Source: Oscillospiraceae bacterium
GTDB lineage: Bacteria; Bacillota; Clostridia; UBA1212; UBA1255
Direction of reading: 5' to 3'
NCBI GenBank assembly: GCA_015069165.1
Contig: SVJD01000015.1
Coordinates: 1 to 43,223 of the forward strand
DNA length: 43,223 nt
Numbering within the stretch: the first letter of the stretch is position 1; each line of letters starts with the position of its first letter. A program made the position numbers and the translations under genes. The notes beneath the pieces are model-generated. The model did not search any database. It worked only from the letters and a program-made list of their open reading frames with translations, and was not told where the DNA came from. Of this stretch, positions 25,315-31,659 are shown one piece after another.

Positions 25315-28300
25315 TTATTTCTTTTCTTTTACGGTAATTCCGTAAATCTTACTGTCTATCAATTCATATTTATATGTCCATGAATTGCCGCCTGTTGTAA
25401 AGTGTGCAGGACCGTAAGCTCCTTGAATTGCCGGTACCAAGTGAAGCGGTCCGAACATATTTCTTCTTGAGCATACCATTGTAACACCAATGTCTTTACC
25501 TGCTTTTACCCAATCTGTAATATCTGCCTCGTAAGGTGCCCAAGCAAGCACTTTTGCGTTCTGCAAATCATCAGCCGCTGCAACTTTTGCAAGAGATGCA
25601 CAATAACCGTTAAGCTTCAAAGAAATCTTCTCTGCATCTTTATTAAATGTAGCATTGGGAATCTTGTATGTTACGCTGCCTGTGAAGAACGGCAAATCAT
25701 ACTCTCTTAAATTGTTAAGTCCCAATTTAGCAGGCAATGCAACGAGAGTTCTCTTGTGTTCTTCTTCAATGCGAACACCGAAGTCACCTACGATGTACAA
25801 AGCTTCTATATTTGTTGTACGCTTAAACAATGTCTTAACTGTTACCGTATTTCTGCCCTTTTGGATAAGTCCTGCCGGAATTGCCATTTTCTTGAAGCAT
25901 ATATCAATCCAGAAATCAGCTATATTGTTGCACTCAAGCTTTGTGCCGTTAAGATAGTATTGGCAGAATTCAGGACGCTCACCTGCAAGGAATACTTCTC
26001 CTTCGGGAATTACATCCGCAAAGAATTCATATTCAACTTCAATATCACCGTAAGCATCGTTGCAGTACTTTTTAGCGTACCAAGGTTGCAACATATCGCC
26101 GCTTCTGCGTTCGATTCCTACTGAATCTCTTATTTTGCCGTCAACTTTGAGAATTTCATCTTCTGCTTGCCATTCTCCGCCGTTAAAGCGCCATTTAGCA
26201 AAGTCAAGTACGCATACATTCTTCTCGTCAAGCTCATATTCAAACTGCGCATCTGCTGCAATTTGGCTTTCTTTAATTGTTGTAGGTGCTTCTTTAGGCT
26301 CAAGCGAAGTATCTTTTTCAGCAGTAAGCACGTAAATCTTCTCTCCGATAGCTTCCATTTCGAAATCAATTGTAGGTTTACCGTCTACGAATGTAATTTC
26401 TTTGCTGTATCTGTTACCGCTTACCAAATCCCATTCTTCTGCAAATACAGAGCCTTCTTTAAGTTCAAGCGCACCGTCTGCTTTTTCGATAACGAGTTTA
26501 AGTTTCTTTGTGGGGTTAACTCTGTCGGAATTAATCATTCCTATATACATGAGTTTTGTTTCGTCATCATAACGAGCCTGAACAAGAACATTTTCTGACT
26601 TTTCGCCTTCTACATGAATATCATAAGCACTTGCCGCGTGTACTGCTTTTGCAATCGCCTTAGGCTCAAAGTCTACTACACAAGCATTTTTGTGTTTTGC
26701 TAATTCTTTTACTTCTTCAGAAATCTCGCCGTCAACATATTCCGGAATCTTACCTGCGAAAACAACTTTACCGCCCATATCCAAGAATTCTTTCAAAATC
26801 TTAACTGTTGAAGGACGTACTGTCAAAGCTCCACTTACCAAAACAGTGCTGTATGAACACTTGCCCACATTAAGAAGTGCTTTTCCGTTTTCTTTTGTTA
26901 CGGAATATGAGGAAGCCATGAGATATTCTTCACCGTAGTCGAAGTCAATCTGCTCACCCATTACATAGTGGAAGAGGGTTGCATAATTTCTTTCCAACTC
27001 GTGTACTTCTGCATTGTCAGCCGCAGGAGAAATCCATTGTGCCCAACCGGGATACATAAGAGCCCAGTTTGACTCGATGGGGTTCAATACGAGAAGGTCG
27101 CACATCGGACGTCCTTGTGACATTATAACTCCGAATCTTGCGAAATATGTTTCTACATAATTGTAATCTTTATAGTAATTTGATTGATGCAAAATACTTG
27201 CAGGATAGTCACGTTTTGACTCACCTTCCATTGTGTACCAAGAAAGGTGGTGGCAACGAAGATTAATTCCCAAAAGTGCTTGCCAGTCACCAACTGCTTT
27301 ATGTGCAGCAAAGTCAAACTGCCAACCGGTACATCCGTAAAGCTCTGAAAGAAGCCATTTTTGACCTGCCTGTCTTGCAGCAGATGACAACTGTTTTACT
27401 GCCCAATAAGCTCTGTTTCCTTCGCAGAGAATATCTACGCCGGGATATGTCATGTGAGGATAGAATCTCATCAAAGAGCCTTGAGGTGCTGTCTGGCATG
27501 TAAGGCTGTCTTCATGCAAAACATGGCCTGTAAATACCATATTGTTTTCATTACACCAATCATTAATTGTGCCTGCAAAACGCTCAACAAACAAGTTGTT
27601 TGCCAGGTCTACATAGTTAATTTTAACTTTGTGAATACTCTTGCCGTCTTTTCTGAAGAAAAGCTCCGGCAAAAGCGGCTTAAGGTCATATCCGTATCTC
27701 TTTTCAAATTCTTCGAAAAGGTCATCTGTATATGCTACGGAACAAAGCTCCACACCGTCAATTACTTTGTAGTTATCCAAAGTATTTCCTCTGTGAGGCT
27801 CGTCTGTAAATATACCTTTTATAGTTGTACCGATTCTGTCTTGGCAACGATTTTTGTACTCTTCATGTGTGAGTTCTATGAATTTTTCTACTGCTTTACG
27901 GCTCATTGTGTCAATGTATGTTGTGCCGTTGTACGTACTGCTTGGTTTTCTCAGGTCAATACGGAATATAAGTACGTGTGTGCACCAGTCGTTTTTAACT
28001 GCTTCTTTAAGTGCTTCCAAATCTGCACATTCTTCGTATCTGTATATTGCTTTGCCGTCTCTGTTGATTGCATAAATAGAAACAAGTTCGTCTGCCTCGT
28101 CACCGGGAAGAACGCCTTTTTCCTCAAAAGCCTCTTTATCCTGGCAGTGCATTGTAATCTGTTTCATTCTGTACTGAGGATCTACAGTTACTTTACCGCC
28201 TGCACTTCCGCTGGGCCAACGGTCCTCATCATAAAGCCATGACTCCAAACCCATCTGCGTACCTGCATCTGCAACCGCATTTATAAGGTCAAACCACTCG

Positions 28301-28494
28301 TCACCTAAGTACTCTGTGATAAGTCCTGCACGAGAGTGCATGAAGTAGCCGCCAAAGCCCATTTCTTTCATTATTTTCACTTGTCGTATAAGCTCATCTT
28401 TATCAAGCTCGCCGTTCCATGACCAGAAAGGTTTGCCTCTGTATTCTACACCCGGCTTTTCAAAAAGTTGGATTAATTTCTCTTTGTTTTCCAT
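25315..28494 (-). CDS. Glycoside hydrolase, GH106-like (alpha-L-rhamnosidase type)
   Basis: This 1059-residue protein starts with the family pattern PFWSWNGELDKDELIRQVKIM, GFGGYFMHSRAGL and WLYDEDRWPSGSAGG (residues 22-100). A long barrel with FTDEPHRG and LLSELYGCTGW follows, then beta domains ending in a galactose-binding-like fold. GH106 enzymes remove alpha-L-rhamnose; the exact linkage and sugar cannot be told here. There is no signal peptide, so it should act on imported oligosaccharides in the cytoplasm. No sugar transporter or other glycosidase is nearby, and the next gene downstream is addA, an unusual neighbour. The start has GAGGAAAC four bases before the ATG. Confidence 0.8.
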   Translation of the reverse strand: MENKEKLIQLFEKPGVEYRGKPFWSWNGELDKDELIRQVKIMKEMGFGGYFMHSRAGLITEYLGDEWFDLINAVADAGTQMGLESWLYDEDRWPSGSAGGKVTVDPQYRMKQITMHCQDKEAFEEKGVLPGDEADELVSIYAINRDGKAIYRYEECADLEALKEAVKNDWCTHVLIFRIDLRKPSSTYNGTTYIDTMSRKAVEKFIELTHEEYKNRCQDRIGTTIKGIFTDEPHRGNTLDNYKVIDGVELCSVAYTDDLFEEFEKRYGYDLKPLLPELFFRKDGKSIHKVKINYVDLANNLFVERFAGTINDWCNENNMVFTGHVLHEDSLTCQTAPQGSLMRFYPHMTYPGVDILCEGNRAYWAVKQLSSAARQAGQKWLLSELYGCTGWQFDFAAHKAVGDWQALLGINLRCHHLSWYTMEGESKRDYPASILHQSNYYKDYNYVETYFARFGVIMSQGRPMCDLLVLNPIESNWALMYPGWAQWISPAADNAEVHELERNYATLFHYVMGEQIDFDYGEEYLMASSYSVTKENGKALLNVGKCSYSTVLVSGALTVRPSTVKILKEFLDMGGKVVFAGKIPEYVDGEISEEVKELAKHKNACVVDFEPKAIAKAVHAASAYDIHVEGEKSENVLVQARYDDETKLMYIGMINSDRVNPTKKLKLVIEKADGALELKEGSVFAEEWDLVSGNRYSKEITFVDGKPTIDFEMEAIGEKIYVLTAEKDTSLEPKEAPTTIKESQIAADAQFEYELDEKNVCVLDFAKWRFNGGEWQAEDEILKVDGKIRDSVGIERRSGDMLQPWYAKKYCNDAYGDIEVEYEFFADVIPEGEVFLAGERPEFCQYYLNGTKLECNNIADFWIDICFKKMAIPAGLIQKGRNTVTVKTLFKRTTNIEALYIVGDFGVRIEEEHKRTLVALPAKLGLNNLREYDLPFFTGSVTYKIPNATFNKDAEKISLKLNGYCASLAKVAAADDLQNAKVLAWAPYEADITDWVKAGKDIGVTMVCSRRNMFGPLHLVPAIQGAYGPAHFTTGGNSWTYKYELIDSKIYGITVKEKK

Positions 28495-28522
28495 AAATGT
28501 TTCCTCACATTTCTTTATTTAT

Positions 28523-28538
28523 AAGATATGTTTATCTT
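28523..28538. promoter_or_regulatory. Inverted repeat upstream of the glycosidase, candidate operator
   Basis: AAGATA-TGTT-TATCTT, perfect 6-bp arms around 4 bases, lies 28 bp upstream of the glycoside hydrolase ATG on its minus-strand leader side. A sugar-responsive repressor site is possible, but no clear promoter was found to place it against. Confidence 0.35.
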
Positions 28539-28593
28539 AATGCCTAGAGGGATAAATTGCAAGTAAAAAAAAACATTTTACTTCTTTTTTTCA

Positions 28594-28622
28594 GTATAAA
28601 TTTCTATAAATTACAAATACTA
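28594..28622 (+). promoter_or_regulatory. Sigma-G-like promoter of spoVT
   Basis: GTATA (28594-28598), 17 bp, AATACTA (28616-28622) fits the sigma-F/G consensus GHATR with CATnnTA at all but one base. The predicted start is near 28630. In Bacillus spoVT is transcribed by sigma-G in the forespore, so the match is biologically sensible. No sigma-A promoter stands out here. Confidence 0.55.
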
Positions 28623-28642
28623 AAGTCACAATTTGTAATTTA
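28607..28642. promoter_or_regulatory. 12-bp inverted repeat over the spoVT start site, candidate operator
   Basis: TAAATTACAAAT and ATTTGTAATTTA are exact 12-bp arms around a 12-base loop. The repeat covers the -10 region and start site and abuts the AAGGAG ribosome site. It may be an operator for SpoVT itself, which is autorepressed in Bacillus, or a leader hairpin. Confidence 0.55.
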
Positions 28643-28657
28643 AGGAGAAATGTATAA

Positions 28658-29209
28658 ATGAAAGCAACAGGTATTGTACGCCGCATAGACGAATTAGGTA
28701 GAATAGTAATACCTAAAGAAATACGCAGAACATTGCGTTTAAGAGAAGGAGACCCGGTAGAAATATACACAGGCGAAAATGGCGAAATTGTCTTAAGAAA
28801 ACACTCTGTTATGGGTGACTTAAATGAATTCGCTTTACAATTTGCAGATAGTCTTGCAAAAACAGCAGGATATCCCACTTGCATAACAGACAGAGATTCC
28901 GTAGTTGCTGTTTCCGGTGTTTCAAAAAAAGACTTTAGCGGTAAAAGAATCACGCGCCAACTTGAGCAGGCTATGGAAGACCGCACAACATTTATAGCCC
29001 CCGACAGAAGAACAGATTTCTTCCCTATACTCGAAGATGTAAGCGGAGATAAAATGATGTCGTTTGTAGGAACTCCGATAATTTCAAACGGCGACCCGGT
29101 CGGCTCTGTAATAATGTTTTCACCCGACAATGGTAAATCTATAGGAGATACAGAAGCGAAACTTACACAATCAGCCGCCGCTGTAATCGGGAAACAATTG
29201 GAACAATAA
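28658..29209 (+). CDS. spoVT: Stage V sporulation protein T
   Basis: This 183-residue AbrB-type regulator has the swapped-hairpin DNA-binding domain at 1-50 (MKATGIVRRIDELGRIVIPK, then EIRRTLRLREGDPVEIY) and a C-terminal GAF-like domain at about 60-180, as in SpoVT but not in shorter AbrB or Abh. SpoVT tunes forespore gene expression late in sporulation, which places the organism among spore formers. The ATG has AAGGAG nearby. It is transcribed from a sigma-G-like promoter under a 12-bp inverted repeat and ends at a strong terminator. It is isolated between divergent and convergent neighbours. Confidence 0.95.
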   Translation: MKATGIVRRIDELGRIVIPKEIRRTLRLREGDPVEIYTGENGEIVLRKHSVMGDLNEFALQFADSLAKTAGYPTCITDRDSVVAVSGVSKKDFSGKRITRQLEQAMEDRTTFIAPDRRTDFFPILEDVSGDKMMSFVGTPIISNGDPVGSVIMFSPDNGKSIGDTEAKLTQSAAAVIGKQLEQ

Positions 29210-29223
29210 AAAATAAAGTAAGA

Positions 29224-29264
29224 AAAAATGGCTCTGACGCAAAGCGCAGAGCCATAATTTTTTA
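29224..29264. terminator. Bidirectional terminator between spoVT and the first surface-protein gene
   Basis: GGCTCTG (29230-29236) pairs with CAGAGCC (29247-29253), with further GCG/CGC pairing inside. It is followed by T-rich DNA on the plus strand and, read leftward, by a run of six T. It can end both spoVT and the convergent surface-protein gene that stops at 29294. Confidence 0.85.
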
Positions 29265-29293
29265 GTTCAAAACAAGATTCTCTCTATTCAATA

Positions 29294-30223
29294 TTAGAAA
29301 GCTCTTTTTTTGCTAAGAACAGTAACAACGAGAGCTGCAGCTGCAACTACGATAACGAGTGACATGAAGTCGCCTGTGTCAGCGTTATTGTTGTTATTGT
29401 TGTTAGGTGTGCTAGGTGTGCTAGGTGTGCTAGGTGTACTAGGTGTGCTAGGTGTACTAGGTGTGCTTGTTGTACCGTCGAATGTATAAGTAATTGTTGT
29501 TGCAAAGTAATCATTTCCGCCATGATTGCCAATACTTGTTTTCTCAGCAAAAGTAGCTGTTACTTTTTCACCAAGTTCAAAAGACTCCTCAAAAGATGTT
29601 GTCTGAGTTGATCTGCAGATGATTGTAGCTACATCAAATTGGTTAGCACCAGCCAAAGTAACAGAAGCATTAGCTCTGAGCTCGATAGCACCATTTCTTG
29701 CATCTTTGGGTTGATCTTCAGCATAGTCAGCGAAATCAGCAAAAGTTGTGTTTTCAACAACGATTTCAGCATCAGCGCTTGTAGCATCGAGACCTACTTT
29801 ACCAGCTGTAAGAACACAGTTTTTGATTGTAACACTGGGAGCACCTTCTACGAAAACAGCGTCACCACTTGTGTGCGCACCGATAACTGTGATACCGTCC
29901 AAAACAACATTACCACCTTTGATATCGATAGCGTCGCCTAAAGTTATAGCGTCAATTTTACCTGATTTATCAGCACTTGAGTCTATAACTGTAAGATCGC
30001 CACCGGTAATAACGATTTGTCCTGTCAATGTGCAACCAGCAAGGTCAATTACATACTCGCCATCAGCGATATTGATTGTTCCTGTAATATCATCACCGAG
30101 TTCCCACTCGCCTTCGCCTGTAATATCAGTTACAGCGAGAATTTCTTCAGCAGCGCTAACAGGAACGATGAACATAGCAACCATAACTGCAATAGCAATT
30201 ATTAATGAGATTGTTTTTTTCAT
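29294..30223 (-). CDS. Secreted beta-helix-like surface protein with sorting-type C terminus (paralog 1)
   Basis: This 309-residue protein has a signal peptide at 1-24 (hydrophobic run ending VSA). About 210 residues of short repeating strand-turn units follow (GEYVIDLAGCTLTGQIVI, VTIKNCVLTAGKVG, NGAIELRANASVTL), suggesting a right-handed parallel beta-helix. A Thr-Pro-Ser repeat linker and an Asn run come next. The C terminus is a sorting-like NADTG, a hydrophobic stretch and KKR. It should be exported and anchored to the wall or membrane. The start is the ATG at 30223 after GGAGGTAC; longer upstream reading would spoil the signal peptide. The ligand or role is unknown. Confidence 0.85.
   Translation of the reverse strand: MKKTISLIIAIAVMVAMFIVPVSAAEEILAVTDITGEGEWELGDDITGTINIADGEYVIDLAGCTLTGQIVITGGDLTVIDSSADKSGKIDAITLGDAIDIKGGNVVLDGITVIGAHTSGDAVFVEGAPSVTIKNCVLTAGKVGLDATSADAEIVVENTTFADFADYAEDQPKDARNGAIELRANASVTLAGANQFDVATIICRSTQTTSFEESFELGEKVTATFAEKTSIGNHGGNDYFATTITYTFDGTTSTPSTPSTPSTPSTPSTPSTPNNNNNNNADTGDFMSLVIVVAAAALVVTVLSKKRAF
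29404..29466. repeat. 9-bp tandem repeat, seven units, encoding Thr-Pro-Ser linker
   Basis: Seven copies of TAGGTGTGC (two with a G to A change) run without interruption within the surface-protein gene. Each encodes one Thr-Pro-Ser unit on the minus strand. Unit gain or loss keeps the frame and would change only linker length. Confidence 0.9.
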
Positions 30224-30250
30224 TTTCTGTACCTCCACAAAATTTTCTTT

Positions 30251-30274
30251 AATCTCCAAATGAAAAAAGAGATT
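30251..30274 (-). promoter_or_regulatory. 5'-terminal leader hairpin, paralog 1
   Basis: On the transcript AATCTC pairs with GAGATT around a 12-base loop. It begins 10 bp after the -10 element, at or within a few bases of the predicted mRNA 5' end. The same structure at the same place occurs in the two paralogs. Confidence 0.5.
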
Positions 30275-30284
30275 TTCTGTGGTC

Positions 30285-30313
30285 ATTTTACATTAAATAC
30301 TTCTGTTTTGCAA
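30285..30313 (-). promoter_or_regulatory. Promoter of surface-protein paralog 1
   Basis: On the minus strand TTGCAA (30313-30308), 17 bp ending in AATG, TAAAAT (30290-30285). The predicted leader is about 55 bases. Confidence 0.7.
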
Positions 30314-30343
30314 GCCTTTTTTTGCGTTTTCGGAAAATAAATT

Positions 30344-30371
30344 GTGGCTCTGATACAAAACTCAGAGCCAC
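30344..30371 (-). terminator. Terminator after surface-protein paralog 2
   Basis: A perfect 10-bp stem, GTGGCTCTGA with its complement, around an 8-base loop is followed on the minus strand by a T-rich AATTTATTTT tail. It shares the GGCTCTG/CAGAGCC core with the terminator of paralog 1, a sign that the terminators were duplicated with the genes. Confidence 0.75.
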
Positions 30372-30406
30372 AAACTTATCTCATTTATAATTCTTTCTCG
30401 GTTATA

Positions 30407-31444
30407 TCAAAAAGCTCTTTTTTTATTAAGCACAGTAACAACCAAAGCTATAGCAACAACCACTATTACGAAAGGCATGTAGCTTCCCGTATTCGGATTT
30501 AAAGTCGTCGGTTTGTTTTCATCTACAGTCTCATTTTTTGATTCCTCATTAGGCTTTTCTGTAGGTACATCTGTAGAATTATCTGTATTTTCCTCTGTAT
30601 CATTATTATCCGTAGTGTTGTCTGCAGGAGCATCTGTAGGTGCATCAAACACATACGAAATCGTAGTTGACTTATATGCGTATTCTGAATATACGCCCAT
30701 GTCTACATCTTCTGTAAAAGTTGCTTCAACATTATCACCAAGTATAAAAGATTCTGCAAATGATAATTCATGTGTAGCTGTTCTGCAAATGATTGTATTT
30801 TGCTCAAATTCATTACCGCCACGCAAAACTACCTTTGCATTATTTCTGAACTCAATCGCAGCATTTCTGTCATCTTTTTGTTTTTCCGGAACTATATTGG
30901 AAAAATCCGCAAAAAGTGTATCTTCAACTATAACTACAGCACTAAGACTTACAATATCAATACCCGCTTTTCCTGCTGTAAGAACGCAGTTTTTAATCGT
31001 AACATTAGGGCTTCCCGTTACAAAAAGACCATCTCCGGTACCGAATGCACCGATAACTGTGATATCTTCCAATGAAACTATAGCTCCGCCGCTTACATCA
31101 ATTGCATCTGCGCGCAAGGACGCATCTATTTTACCTGTCTTTTCTGCACTTGTATCTTTAACGGTAACATTACCGCCCTCTATAAGCAAACGACCAACCC
31201 AAGTATATCCGTTAAGGTCAATTACATATTCACCTGATGTAATTGTTATATCACCTTCAATATCATTTTTAAGAATTGACTCACCTTCTGCAATTTCACT
31301 TACAGCTGTAATTTCAACCGGCGCTGTATATTCTGCCAAACTAACATCAAACACCGGACTTGTTTCAACTTCTGCACTTACAGGAACAACAAACATAAAA
31401 ATCATAATTGCAACAGCAATCATTATTGAGACTGTTCTTTTCAT
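30407..31444 (-). CDS. Secreted beta-helix-like surface protein with sorting-type C terminus (paralog 2)
   Basis: This 345-residue paralog has a signal peptide at about 1-24 (MKRTVSIMIAVAIMIFMFVV then PVSA). The repetitive beta region has the same GEYVIDLNGYTW, VTIKNCVLTAGKAG and NAAIEFRNNAKVVL units as its neighbours. An acidic Asp/Asn/Thr/Glu linker of about 60 residues takes the place of a Pro repeat. The C terminus is NPNTG, a hydrophobic segment and KKRAF. It is the most divergent of the three in the beta region and has an extra stretch after the signal peptide. The ATG at 31444 follows GGAGGT. It has its own promoter and terminator. Confidence 0.85.
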   Translation of the reverse strand: MKRTVSIMIAVAIMIFMFVVPVSAEVETSPVFDVSLAEYTAPVEITAVSEIAEGESILKNDIEGDITITSGEYVIDLNGYTWVGRLLIEGGNVTVKDTSAEKTGKIDASLRADAIDVSGGAIVSLEDITVIGAFGTGDGLFVTGSPNVTIKNCVLTAGKAGIDIVSLSAVVIVEDTLFADFSNIVPEKQKDDRNAAIEFRNNAKVVLRGGNEFEQNTIICRTATHELSFAESFILGDNVEATFTEDVDMGVYSEYAYKSTTISYVFDAPTDAPADNTTDNNDTEENTDNSTDVPTEKPNEESKNETVDENKPTTLNPNTGSYMPFVIVVVAIALVVTVLNKKRAF

Positions 31445-31471
31445 TTTTTTAACCTCCAAATAATTTCACTC

Positions 31472-31495
31472 AAACCCCTAAAATCAATCGAGTTT
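31472..31495 (-). promoter_or_regulatory. 5'-terminal leader hairpin, paralog 2
   Basis: On the transcript AAACUC pairs with GGGUUU (one U-G pair) around a 12-base loop, starting 9 bp after the -10. Compared with paralogs 1 and 3, the third pair is changed from U-A to A-U, so both partners changed together. Confidence 0.45.
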
Positions 31496-31504
31496 ACGGC
31501 GTAT

Positions 31505-31533
31505 ATTCTACATTGTAAAAATTAACAATTCAA
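31505..31533 (-). promoter_or_regulatory. Promoter of surface-protein paralog 2
   Basis: On the minus strand TTGAAT (31533-31528), 17 bp ending in AATG, TAGAAT (31510-31505). It has the same spacing and AATG edge as the promoters of paralogs 1 and 3. Confidence 0.65.
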
Positions 31534-31589
31534 GTTTATTAAATGAACAGATGCAATCTCTTTTTAATAATTTGTGTCTTTTTTTTAAA

Positions 31590-31623
31590 CATCAAAAAAG
31601 GCCCTGAAATAAATCAGGACCTT
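31590..31623 (-). terminator. Terminator after surface-protein paralog 3
   Basis: On the minus strand AAGGTCCTGA pairs with TCAGGGCCTT (one mismatch) around a 6-base loop, and a run of six T follows. It lies about 37 bp beyond the stop codon at 31660. Confidence 0.8.
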
Positions 31624-31659
31624 AATTTTAAATTAATTTGAAATTCTTTCTATTTTATA

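Noticed and set aside
27454-28242. Open frame of 262 codons on the plus strand
   Set aside because: Antisense to the glycosidase; Cys- and Phe-rich composition, no ribosome site and no known motif.
28591-29130. Open frame of 179 codons on the minus strand
   Set aside because: Antisense to spoVT, which has a clear family match, promoter and ribosome site.
30513-31463. Open frame of 316 codons on the plus strand
   Set aside because: It is antisense to surface paralog 2, has no ribosome site, and its Ser/Val-rich composition is the complement of the real gene. The minus frame has a signal peptide, promoter and terminator.
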